A stretch of 64,000 nt of DNA from Microvirga sp. (GTDB lineage: Bacteria > Pseudomonadota > Alphaproteobacteria > Rhizobiales > Beijerinckiaceae). Below, one piece after another: positions 29,645-38,344 of the stretch (position 1 is its first letter; each line of letters opens with the position of its first letter). The translations under genes were made by a program, and so were the position numbers. Location: NCBI GenBank assembly GCA_029266525.1, contig JAQSWQ010000008.1:1-64000 (forward strand), read 5' to 3'. The notes beneath the pieces are model-generated. The model worked only from the letters and a program-made list of their open reading frames with translations. It did no database searches and was not told the origin of the DNA.

Positions 29645-31372
29645 TCATCTCTTCGTCAGATCCTTGCCGAAATGCTTCAGCACCATCTTCACCGGATTCA
29701 TGGCCGCCTGCCCCAAGCCGCAGATGGAGGCGTCGGTCATGACCTTGGTCAACTCGTCGAGGAGCGTTTCGTCCCAGCGCGGCTGTTCCATCAGGTGCAC
29801 CGCCTTTTCGGTGCCGATCCGGCATGGCGTGCACTGGCCGCAGCTCTCGTCCTCGAAGAATCTCAGGAGATTCAGCGCGACCTCGCGCATGTCGTCCTTG
29901 TCCGAGAGCACGATTACCGCGGCCGAGCCGATGAAGCAGCCATGCGGCTCGAGCGTGCCGAAATCGAGCGGGATGTCGGCCATTGACGCGGGCAGGATGC
30001 CGCCCGAGGCCCCGCCGGGGAGATAGCCCTTAAACGTGTGCCCGTCCGCCATGCCGCCGCAATATTCGTCGATGAGTTCGCGCACGGTAATGCCGGCCGG
30101 CGCGAGCTTCACGCCCGGGCTCTTGATGCGGCCCGAAACCGAAAAGGTGCGCAGGCCCTTGCGCCCGTTGCGCCCGTGCGCCGCGAATGACTCGGACCCC
30201 TTCTCGACGATGTCGCGCACCCACCACAGCGTCTCGACGTTGTTGATGAGCGTCGGGCGGCCGAACAGGCCGACCTGGCTCGGGAAGGGCGGCTTGTGCC
30301 GCGGTAGCCCGCGCTTGCCCTCGATCGATTCGAGCATGGCGGATTCTTCGCCGCAGATGTAGGCGCCCGCGCCCCGGCGGAGATGGATCTTAGTGCCGCG
30401 CGACAGGCCCGCCGACTCGAGCTTCGGGATCTCGCTTAGAAGGATCTCCCGACACTGGGGATACTCGTCGCGCAGATAGATGTAGACGTCCGACGCTTCG
30501 ACCGCCCAGGCGCCGATCAGCATGCCTTCGAGGAAGCGGTGCGGGTCGGTCTCGAGATAGTGCCGGTCCTTGAAGGTGCCGGGCTCGCCCTCGTCGGCAT
30601 TGACCGCCATGAGGCGCGGCGCGGGCTCGGCGCGCACGAAGCGCCATTTGCGCCCGGTCGGAAAGCCGGCGCCGCCGAGACCTCGCAGATTCGAATCCTC
30701 CAGCGGTTTGATCACGTCCTCGGCCGAACGCGTGCCGTCGAGGCAGGTGGCGAGGAGCCGGTAGCCACCCTCGGCGCGGTAGCGCTCGAAATCCGGATAG
30801 GCGGGGATATGCGGATGCGTCTCGCCGGCCGCGACCGCCTGCGTCACGCTCGCGACGGTCGCGTGCTCGTGCAGGGCGTGGCCGATGGCGGTCACGGGGG
30901 CGTTGTGGCAGCCACCCATGCAGGGCGCGCGCACGACCCGGATGTTCGGCTCGAGCTTGGCCGTCAGCTCGGCGAGCAGACGCTCGGCCCCCATCATGGC
31001 GCAGGTGAGGCTGTCGCAGACCCGCACGGTCAGCGGCGGCGGGGCCGGCTCCTCCTCCATGACGATGTCGAAGTGGGCGTAGAACGACGCCACCTCATAG
31101 ACTTCGACGAGGGCGAGCCGCATCTCGTTCGCGAGCGCCACGAGATGGCGGGCGTGCAGGCAGCCGTACTTGTCCTGGATGAGGTGCAGGTGCTCGATCA
31201 GGAGGTCGGCCCGGCGCGGCCGGTCGGCGAGGAGCGCGCGCACCTCGTCAAGGGCCTGTGGGTCGACCTGCCGGCCCTTGGGCGTTTCGCGGGTTTTGCG
31301 CCGCCCGGAGCCCGGGTGGACGCTGCGCGCCGGCGGCGTGCCGTTGGGCTTGGGTCGGGTATGAACGTTCAT
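29645..31372 (-). CDS. Formate dehydrogenase gamma-beta fusion (NuoE-like + NuoF-like)
   Basis: N-terminal NuoE-like (HLHLIQDKYGCLHARHLVALANEMRLALVEVYEVASFYAHFD; CDSLTCAMMGAERL; APCMGGCHNAP) followed by NuoF-like (GLGGAGFPTGRKWRF, VNADEGEPGTFKDRHYLE, GAGAYICGEESAMLESIEGKRGLPRHKPPFP, ESCGQCTPCRIGTEK). Confidence 0.92.
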   Translation of the reverse strand: MNVHTRPKPNGTPPARSVHPGSGRRKTRETPKGRQVDPQALDEVRALLADRPRRADLLIEHLHLIQDKYGCLHARHLVALANEMRLALVEVYEVASFYAHFDIVMEEEPAPPPLTVRVCDSLTCAMMGAERLLAELTAKLEPNIRVVRAPCMGGCHNAPVTAIGHALHEHATVASVTQAVAAGETHPHIPAYPDFERYRAEGGYRLLATCLDGTRSAEDVIKPLEDSNLRGLGGAGFPTGRKWRFVRAEPAPRLMAVNADEGEPGTFKDRHYLETDPHRFLEGMLIGAWAVEASDVYIYLRDEYPQCREILLSEIPKLESAGLSRGTKIHLRRGAGAYICGEESAMLESIEGKRGLPRHKPPFPSQVGLFGRPTLINNVETLWWVRDIVEKGSESFAAHGRNGRKGLRTFSVSGRIKSPGVKLAPAGITVRELIDEYCGGMADGHTFKGYLPGGASGGILPASMADIPLDFGTLEPHGCFIGSAAVIVLSDKDDMREVALNLLRFFEDESCGQCTPCRIGTEKAVHLMEQPRWDETLLDELTKVMTDASICGLGQAAMNPVKMVLKHFGKDLTKR

Positions 31373-31389
31373 GTCCGCTTCAACACGCC

Positions 31390-31485
31390 GTCGTCCCGGA
31401 CGGCCCAAGAGGCCGATCCGGGACCCACGCACCTGCGGGCGGCGCTGTGGGTCCCGGCTCTTCGCTTCGCTCCGGCCGGGACGAC
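31390..31485. repeat. 96-bp palindromic intergenic element
   Basis: GTCGTCCCGG (31390-31399)...CCGGGACGAC (31476-31485); inner CCGGGACCCAC (31418-31428)/GTGGGTCCCGG (31447-31457). Confidence 0.9.
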
Positions 31486-31496
31486 CCCGGCCGAGC

Positions 31497-33668
31497 TTAC
31501 AGCAGCCCCGCGCCGCGGGCCCATTTGTATTTCGCCCCGAGCACCTGGACCGGAATCTCGGTCGAGTAGGCGTAGGCCGGGATACCGTGCTGGTAAAGGT
31601 ACTCGGCCGCCTCCTCGACCTGCACGTCGCCGGCGAGCGACGCGACGACCGGCTTCACCTTGCCCTTACTCCGCATCTCCTCGACGACCTCGGCCATCAG
31701 CGTGGCGAAGACCATCGGCGGCGTCACGATCGTGTGCCAGTAGCCGAGGATGAGCGCGTCGATGCGGTCGTCCTCGAGGCCGAGCTTCACGGTGTTCTGA
31801 TAGGTCTTCGGCGGCTCGCCGCCCGTGATGTCGACCGGGTTGCCGGAGGCGCCGAAGGGCGGAATGAACTTCTTGAACGCCTCGTCGAGGTCTGGCGGGA
31901 ATGACATGAGCTTGAGGTCGTTATCGACGCAGGCGTCCGAGAGCAGCACGCCCGAGCCGCCGGCGCCGGTGATGATGACGACGTTCTCGCCCTTCGGCGT
32001 CGGCAGCACCTGGATCCCGCGAGAGAACTCGAGCATGTCGCGAAGCGAGCGCGCCCGGATGACGCCGGACTGGCGCAGCACGTCCTCGTAGATCTTGTCG
32101 TTGCCGGCGAGCGCCCCGGTGTGGGAGGAGGCGGCCTTGGCGCCGGCCGAGGTGCGGCCGGCTTTGAGCATGATGATCGGCTTCTTCTTCGAGACCCGCT
32201 TCGCGACCTCGGCGAAGGCGCGGCCGTCCTTGAGGTCCTCGCAGTGCTGCGCGATGACCTGGGTGTTGTCGTCCTGCTCGAAGAAGGTCAGAAGGTCGTC
32301 CTCGTCGATGTCCGACTTGTTGCCCAAGCCCACGATTGCGGAGACGCCCATCTTGGCCGAGCGCGAGAAGCCGATGATCGCCATGCCGATGCCGCCCGAC
32401 TGGGACGACAGCGCCACCTTGCCCTTCACGTCGTAGGCCGTGCAGAAGGTCGCGCAGAGGTTCTCCGGCGTGTAGTAGAAGCCGTAGATGTTCGGGCCCA
32501 TCAGGCGGATGTCGTATTTGCGCCCGATGTCCTGGATTTCCTTCTGGCCCTCGTGGTTGCCGGTCTCGGCAAAGCCCGACGGGATCAGCACGGCGCCCGC
32601 GATCTTCTTCTCGCCGCACTCGGTGAGCGCCTGCGCTACGAACTTCGCCGGGATCGCGAACACGGCGACATCGATCTCGCCCTGCACGTCCTTGACCGAT
32701 TTGTAGGCCTTGTAGCCGAGGATCTCGTCGGCCTTCGGGTGGATCGGGTAGATCTGGCCTTTGTAGCCACCGTTGATGAGGTTCTTCATCACGGAGTTGC
32801 CGATCTTGCCGTCCTCGGCGGAGGCGCCGATCACGGCGAGCGTCTTCGGCCGCATGATGCGGTTCATCGCGCGCACGATGTCGTCATGCGCCGGCCGGTG
32901 GCGCTGCTCGTGCGGCTCGAAATCGACCACGATACGCACGTCGGCGGCGGTGGCGTCCTTCGCGGTCGCGAAGACCGGGTTGAGATCGAGTTCCACGATT
33001 TCCGGGAAGTCGCTAACCAGTTGCGATACCTTGACGATGATGTCGGCGAGCGCCTCGCGGCTGACCGCCTCGCCGCCGCGCACGCCGCGCAGCATCTCGG
33101 CTGCCTGGATGCCGTCGAGCATGGAGAGCGCGTCCTCACGGGTGGCGGGCGCGAGGCGGAAGGTGATGTCCTTCAACACCTCGACCAGCACGCCGCCGAG
33201 ACCGAAGGCCACGAGCTTGCCGAAAGAGCCATCGGTGATCGATCCGACGATGACCTCCGTCCCGCCCTTGAGCATCTGCTGGACCTGCACGCCCTCGATC
33301 TTGGCGTCGGTCTTGTATTTCTTGGCGTTGGCGAGGATCGTCTCGTAACCCTTCGAGACCTCCTCCGCGCTCTTCATGCCGACGAGCACGCCGCCCGCTT
33401 CCGTCTTATGCAGGATGTCCGGCGAAACGATCTTCAGCACCACGGGGAAGCCCATGCCGGAGGCGAGCTTCGCCGCGTCCTGAGCGGAGTTCGCGACGCC
33501 CTCCTGCGGAACCGGGATGCCGTAGGCATCGCAGACGAGCTTGCCTTCGGGCGCGGTCAGCGACGCGCGGCCCTCGGCCTTCACCTTGTCCAAGACCCGG
33601 CGAACCTCGCCTTTCCGGGCGGCACCAGCCGACGGGGTTGCTTCACGCTTCAGTGCTGCTTCCGCCAT
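31497..33668 (-). CDS. Acetate--CoA ligase family protein (NDP-forming acyl-CoA synthetase; ATP-grasp then CoA-binding order)
   Basis: N-terminal ATP-grasp (GFPVVLKIVSPDILHKTEAGGVLVG...ELDLNPVF) followed by CoA-binding (RPKTLAVIGASAEDGKIGNSVMKNL) and ligase domains (LSSQSGGIGMAIIGFS, SSHTGALAGND). Confidence 0.9.
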   Translation of the reverse strand: MAEAALKREATPSAGAARKGEVRRVLDKVKAEGRASLTAPEGKLVCDAYGIPVPQEGVANSAQDAAKLASGMGFPVVLKIVSPDILHKTEAGGVLVGMKSAEEVSKGYETILANAKKYKTDAKIEGVQVQQMLKGGTEVIVGSITDGSFGKLVAFGLGGVLVEVLKDITFRLAPATREDALSMLDGIQAAEMLRGVRGGEAVSREALADIIVKVSQLVSDFPEIVELDLNPVFATAKDATAADVRIVVDFEPHEQRHRPAHDDIVRAMNRIMRPKTLAVIGASAEDGKIGNSVMKNLINGGYKGQIYPIHPKADEILGYKAYKSVKDVQGEIDVAVFAIPAKFVAQALTECGEKKIAGAVLIPSGFAETGNHEGQKEIQDIGRKYDIRLMGPNIYGFYYTPENLCATFCTAYDVKGKVALSSQSGGIGMAIIGFSRSAKMGVSAIVGLGNKSDIDEDDLLTFFEQDDNTQVIAQHCEDLKDGRAFAEVAKRVSKKKPIIMLKAGRTSAGAKAASSHTGALAGNDKIYEDVLRQSGVIRARSLRDMLEFSRGIQVLPTPKGENVVIITGAGGSGVLLSDACVDNDLKLMSFPPDLDEAFKKFIPPFGASGNPVDITGGEPPKTYQNTVKLGLEDDRIDALILGYWHTIVTPPMVFATLMAEVVEEMRSKGKVKPVVASLAGDVQVEEAAEYLYQHGIPAYAYSTEIPVQVLGAKYKWARGAGLL

Positions 33669-33753
33669 CTGCGCTCCTCCTGCGAACTCGGTGTTCCCGC
33701 TCGCAGAGCCTCCGTCGTTAGCAGGGCACTCGCGAGAGCCGAAAAATCCGGCT

Positions 33754-33772
33754 TTGGTATTTGGCATACCAA
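33754..33772. promoter_or_regulatory. Candidate GntR operator O1: TTGGTAT-TTGGC-ATACCAA
   Basis: Perfect 7-bp inverted repeat; minus-strand TTGACA at 33785-33790. Confidence 0.65.
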
Positions 33773-33846
33773 CGCTCCTAGCCCTGTCAAGCGCCTTTTA
33801 GCTCAAGCTTTCGTAAGCGGGATGACGCCGGAACGCCGTTGACATC

Positions 33847-33865
33847 CTGGTATCTGGTATGCCAA
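33847..33865. promoter_or_regulatory. Candidate GntR operator O2: CTGGTATCTGGTATGCCAA
   Basis: Aligns to O1 as yTGGTATyTGGyATrCCAA; plus-strand TTGACA at 33839-33844. Confidence 0.6.
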
Positions 33866-34042
33866 ATTCTTACCGAACAGAGCGACGACGTTGCCGGCAA
33901 TTGCCGATGGATGGTCGGGGCCACATCGCCGATGATGGTCGGGCGACATCCGGATGATGTTGCCCGCCCGAGCCAGGATGTTCTCGTGAACAAAGTCGAG
34001 CTGAAATGGCCGTCGCGGGACGAGGCGCAGCCGGTGCTCGTC

Positions 34043-34711
34043 ATGGCGCGCATCACTGCCGAGGCGAGCTTCAAGAGCAAGGCCTACGCGGCGCTCAAGG
34101 ACGCTATCACCAGCCTCGACATATATCGCTCGTCCGAGCCGTTCATGCTCGACGAGCGCGAGCTCTCGGAGCGCCTGGGCGTCAGCCGCACGCCGATCCG
34201 CGAGGCGGTGGCGATGCTGGAGCAGGAAGGCTTCGTGCGCACCGTGCCGCGCCGCGGCATCCTCGTCCTGCGCAAGACCAAGCGCGAGATCGTGGAGATG
34301 ATCCAGGCCTGGGCGGCGCTCGAGAGCATGGCCGCCCGGCTCATCACGAAGAACGCGAGCGACGGCGAGATCGCCACGCTGCGCGTGCTCTTCCAGGGCT
34401 TCAACGACGGCCGCGTGTCGCGCGAGCATATAGACGAGTACTCATCCGCGAACGTCGCCTTCCACCAGGCGTTGATACGCCTGAGCGGCTCGAAGCTCCT
34501 CGAGGCAATGACCGGCAACCTGTTTCTGCACGTCAAGTCGATCCGGCACCGCACGATCTTCGACGACGACCGCGCCGAACGCTCGATCAAGGACCACATG
34601 GAGATCATCGCGGCGCTGGAGGCGCGCGACACCGATCGCGCCGAGCGCCTCGTCCGCGAACACACGCTGCGACTGGCCGAGCACGTCGAAAAGCACGTCG
34701 ACCTCGACTGA
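34043..34711 (+). CDS. GntR family regulator (FCD domain), paralogue 2
   Basis: LDERELSERLGVSRTPIREAVAMLEQEGFVRTVPRRGILVLRKTKREIVEMIQAWAALESMAARLITKNAS; start placed at MARITAEASF because the ORF-track start lies at O2. Confidence 0.88.
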   Translation: MARITAEASFKSKAYAALKDAITSLDIYRSSEPFMLDERELSERLGVSRTPIREAVAMLEQEGFVRTVPRRGILVLRKTKREIVEMIQAWAALESMAARLITKNASDGEIATLRVLFQGFNDGRVSREHIDEYSSANVAFHQALIRLSGSKLLEAMTGNLFLHVKSIRHRTIFDDDRAERSIKDHMEIIAALEARDTDRAERLVREHTLRLAEHVEKHVDLD

Positions 34712-34747
34712 ACCAGCACCACGGAACCGGGAAAGGGAGGGACAACA

Positions 34748-36505
34748 ATGGCCCAGACGGCTCTGAAGGAGCGGCAGACCCAGGCGGAATCCGCCGAGGA
34801 CAGCCACCAGGAACTCACCGACGGCTTTCACCTCGTCATCGATGCGCTGAAGCTCAACGGACTCACCACGATCTACAATGTCCCCGGCATTCCGATCACC
34901 GATCTCGGCCGCATGGCGCAGGCGGCGGGCCTGCGCGTGCTGTCCTTCCGCCACGAGCAGAACGCCGGCTATGCCGCGTCGATCGCGGGCTTCCTGACCA
35001 AGAAGCCGGGCATCTGCCTGACCGTATCGGCGCCGGGCTTCCTCAACGGCCTGACCGCTCTCGCCCACGCGACGACGAACTGCTTCCCGATGATCCTGAT
35101 TTCCGGCTCCTCAGAGCGGGAGATCGTCGACCTGCAGCAGGGCGATTACGAGGAGATGGACCAGCTCGCCATCGCGAAGCCCCTGTGCAAGGCGGCCTTC
35201 CGCGTGCTGCACGCGCAGGACATCGGCATCGGCCTTGCGCGCGCGATCCGCGCCGCGGTCTCTGGGCGTCCCGGCGGCGTCTACCTCGATCTTCCGGCCA
35301 AGCTTTTTGGTCAGGTGATGGATGCCGAGGCCGGCAGGAAGTCCCTCGTCAAGGTGATCGACCCGGCGCCGGCCCAGATCCCCGCGCCGGCGGCGGTCAA
35401 GCGCGCGCTCGAGGTGCTGAAAGCTGCCCGGCGCCCGCTCATCATCCTCGGCAAGGGCGCGGCCTACGCGCAGGCCGACGATGCGATCCGCAGCCTCGTC
35501 GAGAAGAGCGGCATCCCCTTCCTCCCCATGAGCATGGCCAAGGGGCTTCTGCCCGACACGCACCCGCAATGTGCTGGCGCCGCGCGCTCGACGGTGCTGA
35601 AGGACTCGGACGTCGTCATGCTGATCGGCGCGCGCCTGAACTGGCTCCTGTCGCACGGCAAAGGCAAGGCATGGGGCGAGACGCCGAAGAAATTCATCCA
35701 GATCGACATTGAGCCCAAGGAGATGGACTCGAACGTCGAGATCGCCGCTCCGCTCGTCGGCGACATCGGCTCATGCGTATCGGCGCTCATCGAGGGCATG
35801 GGCACCAAGTGGCCCGCTCCGCCGGCCGACTGGACGAACGTCGTCAGCAAGAAGCGCGAAGAGAACGTCGCCAAGATGGCACCGCGGCTGATGAACAACA
35901 ACGTGCCGATGGATTACCACGGCGCGCTCGGCGTGCTGCGTACGATCATCAAGGAGCGGCCGGACGCGATCCTCGTCAACGAAGGCGCGAACACGCTCGA
36001 TCTCGCGCGCGGCATCATCGACATGTACCAGCCGCGCAAGCGCCTCGACGTCGGCACCTGGGGCATCATGGGCATCGGGATGGGGTACGCCATCGCCGCG
36101 GCCGTCGAGACCGGCAAGCCGGTATTAGCGGTCGAAGGCGACTCGGCCTTCGGCTTCTCCGGCATGGAGGTTGAGACGATCTGCCGTTACAACCTTCCGG
36201 TCTGCATCGTCGTCTTCAACAATGACGGCATCTACCGCGGCACAGACGTCAATCCTGCCGGTTCGGACCCGGCGACGACCGTCTTCGTCAAGGGCGCGCG
36301 ATACGAGCGGATGGCCGAGGCTTTCGGCGGCGTCGGCGTCAACGCCACGTCGCCGGACGAGTTGAAGCAGGCCGTGAACGCCGCAATCGATTCCGGCAAG
36401 CCGACGCTCATCAATGCGGTGATCGACCCGGCGGCCGGCAGCGAGAGCGGCCGCATCGGCAACCTCAACCCGCAGAGCGCGCTTCGCAAGAAGCCGACCC
36501 AGTAG
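34748..36505 (+). CDS. oxc: Oxalyl-CoA decarboxylase
   Basis: [59 protein letters not shown], matching remembered Oxalobacter Oxc; ThDP motif [30 protein letters not shown]. Confidence 0.96.
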   Translation: MAQTALKERQTQAESAEDSHQELTDGFHLVIDALKLNGLTTIYNVPGIPITDLGRMAQAAGLRVLSFRHEQNAGYAASIAGFLTKKPGICLTVSAPGFLNGLTALAHATTNCFPMILISGSSEREIVDLQQGDYEEMDQLAIAKPLCKAAFRVLHAQDIGIGLARAIRAAVSGRPGGVYLDLPAKLFGQVMDAEAGRKSLVKVIDPAPAQIPAPAAVKRALEVLKAARRPLIILGKGAAYAQADDAIRSLVEKSGIPFLPMSMAKGLLPDTHPQCAGAARSTVLKDSDVVMLIGARLNWLLSHGKGKAWGETPKKFIQIDIEPKEMDSNVEIAAPLVGDIGSCVSALIEGMGTKWPAPPADWTNVVSKKREENVAKMAPRLMNNNVPMDYHGALGVLRTIIKERPDAILVNEGANTLDLARGIIDMYQPRKRLDVGTWGIMGIGMGYAIAAAVETGKPVLAVEGDSAFGFSGMEVETICRYNLPVCIVVFNNDGIYRGTDVNPAGSDPATTVFVKGARYERMAEAFGGVGVNATSPDELKQAVNAAIDSGKPTLINAVIDPAAGSESGRIGNLNPQSALRKKPTQ

Positions 36506-36580
36506 GACCCTGGCGAGGCCCTCCTTCCCTACCGATGGGGCCGCGCTCAGCAATTCCGAGCTAGATCGAGAGGAACGAAG

Positions 36581-37858
36581 ATGGGCAAGGCACTCGAAGG
36601 GGTCCGGATCCTCGACTTCACCCACGTCCAATCGGGCCCGACCTGCACCCAGCTGCTCGCCTGGTTCGGCGCCGACGTGATCAAGGTGGAGCGGCCGGGC
36701 ACGGGCGACATCACCCGCGGCCAGCTGCGCGACGTCCCCAACGTGGACAGTCTCTATTTCACGATGCTGAACCACAACAAGCGCTCGATCACGCTCGATA
36801 CCAAGAACCAGAAGGGGAAGGAGGTGCTCGAGGCGCTTGTGAAGCACTGCGACGTGCTGGTCGAGAACTTCGCTCCGGGCGTGCTCGACCGCATGCTGCC
36901 CTGGGAGAAGATCCAAGAACTCAACCCGCGCATGGTCGTCGCCTCGATCAAAGGGTTTGGTCCGGGGCCGTATGAGGACTGCAAGGTCTATGAGAACGTC
37001 GCGCAATGCGCCGGGGGCTCGGCGTCGACCACCGGCTTCCGGGACGGCCTGCCGCTCGTCACCGGCGCGCAGATCGGCGATAGCGGCACCGGCCTGCATC
37101 TCGCGCTGGGCATCGTCACGGCTCTCTTCCAGCGCGAGAAGACCGGCAAGGGCCAGCGCGTCACCTGCGCCATGCAGGACGGCGTCCTCAATCTCTGCCG
37201 TGTGAAGCTCCGCGACCAGCAGCGCCTGGCTCACGGCCCTCTCAAGGAATACAGCCAGTTCGGCGAGGGCATCCCGTTCGGCGATGCGGTTCCGCGGGCG
37301 GGCAACGACTCGGGCGGCGGGCAGCCAGGTCGCATCCTCAAATGCAAGGGTTGGGAGACCGACCCCAACGCCTACATCTACTTCATCACCCAAGCGCCGG
37401 TGTGGGAGAAGATCTGCGACGTGATCGGCAAGCCGGAGTGGAAGAGCGATCCGAACTTCGCCAAGCCCGAAGCGCGCCTGCCGCGACTGAACGAGGTCTT
37501 CGGCACGATCGAAGAATGGACCATGACCAAGACCAAGTTCGAGGCCATGGAGATACTCAACCAGTACGACATTCCCTGCGGCCCGATCCTCTCGATGAAG
37601 GAGATCATCGAGGACCGTTCGCTCTACGAGACCGGCACGCTCGTTGAAGTCGATCATCCGACCCGCGGCCAGTACGTAACCGTCGGGAGCCCGATCAAGC
37701 TGTCGGATTCGCCCGCTGAGGTCGTCCGCTCGCCCCTCCTTGGCGAACACACCCAGGAAATCCTGCGCGACGTGCTCGGGTTCTCCGAGTCGCAGATGGA
37801 GGAGATCGAGGGCTCGGGCGCGCTCGGCGGCGGCGCCCATCGGATCGCGGCTGAGTGA
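36581..37858 (+). CDS. frc: Formyl-CoA:oxalate CoA-transferase (CaiB/BaiF family)
   Basis: [71 protein letters not shown]..., matching remembered Oxalobacter FRC; adjacent to oxc. Confidence 0.96.
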   Translation: MGKALEGVRILDFTHVQSGPTCTQLLAWFGADVIKVERPGTGDITRGQLRDVPNVDSLYFTMLNHNKRSITLDTKNQKGKEVLEALVKHCDVLVENFAPGVLDRMLPWEKIQELNPRMVVASIKGFGPGPYEDCKVYENVAQCAGGSASTTGFRDGLPLVTGAQIGDSGTGLHLALGIVTALFQREKTGKGQRVTCAMQDGVLNLCRVKLRDQQRLAHGPLKEYSQFGEGIPFGDAVPRAGNDSGGGQPGRILKCKGWETDPNAYIYFITQAPVWEKICDVIGKPEWKSDPNFAKPEARLPRLNEVFGTIEEWTMTKTKFEAMEILNQYDIPCGPILSMKEIIEDRSLYETGTLVEVDHPTRGQYVTVGSPIKLSDSPAEVVRSPLLGEHTQEILRDVLGFSESQMEEIEGSGALGGGAHRIAAE

Positions 37859-37861
37859 TCG

Positions 37862-37883
37862 CCTCTCCCGCTTGCGGGAGAGG
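37862..37883. terminator. Hairpin CCTCTCCCGC-TT-GCGGGAGAGG between convergent genes
   Basis: Perfect 10-bp stem 3' of frc; no strong T-run; may also be a repeat remnant. Confidence 0.5.
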
Positions 37884-37888
37884 GAGGA

Positions 37889-38344
37889 TCAATCCTTCAC
37901 ATCGTCGCGACCTTCGACGGCCATTAAGGTCGCGGTGATGATCGCAACGAGCTTGCGCTTGCCCTCGCTCTCGGCATGCACCTCGCCTTGCGTGACCGTG
38001 AGCGTGCGCCCGGGCTTGACCACGCGGCCGACCGCGATCAGGCGCTCGCCGGCCGCAGGGGCAAGAAGGTTCACCTTGAATTCGGTCGTGAGCACCCCCG
38101 CGCTGGCCGGCATCAGCGAGAACGCCGCATAGCCGCAAGCCGTATCGGCAAGCGTGGTCACGATCCCGGCATGCACGAACCCGTGTTGCTGGCAAAACTG
38201 CACTGCGATCGGCATTCCCATCTCGACCTCGCCCGGCTCGATACGCGCGAGCGAGGCACCGATCGTGTGCATCATCGGCTGGCGGTCGAAGCTCTTCCGG
38301 ACCCGCGCCTCGAAGTTCGCAACCTGCGGCTTGAAGGTGCTCAC
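37889..38344 (-). CDS. PaaI family thioesterase
   Basis: MHTIGASLARIEPGEVEMGMPIAVQFCQQHGFVHAGIVTTLADTACGYAAFSLMP. Confidence 0.9.
   Translation of the reverse strand: MSTFKPQVANFEARVRKSFDRQPMMHTIGASLARIEPGEVEMGMPIAVQFCQQHGFVHAGIVTTLADTACGYAAFSLMPASAGVLTTEFKVNLLAPAAGERLIAVGRVVKPGRTLTVTQGEVHAESEGKRKLVAIITATLMAVEGRDDVKD

Noticed and set aside
27315-30026. 903-aa plus-strand ORF antisense to fdsA
   Set aside because: High-GC shadow ORF opposite a well-supported CDS; low-complexity R/A/H-rich translation with no recognisable domain.
32121-33842. 573-aa plus-strand ORF antisense to the acyl-CoA synthetase
   Set aside because: Codon-shadow artefact of the GC-rich minus-strand gene; no domain motifs.
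33839-34042. Upstream start of GntR paralogue 2 in the ORF track
   Set aside because: Extension would make candidate operator O2 and TTGACA coding; the paralogue aligns from about MARITAEASFKSKAYAALKDAI.
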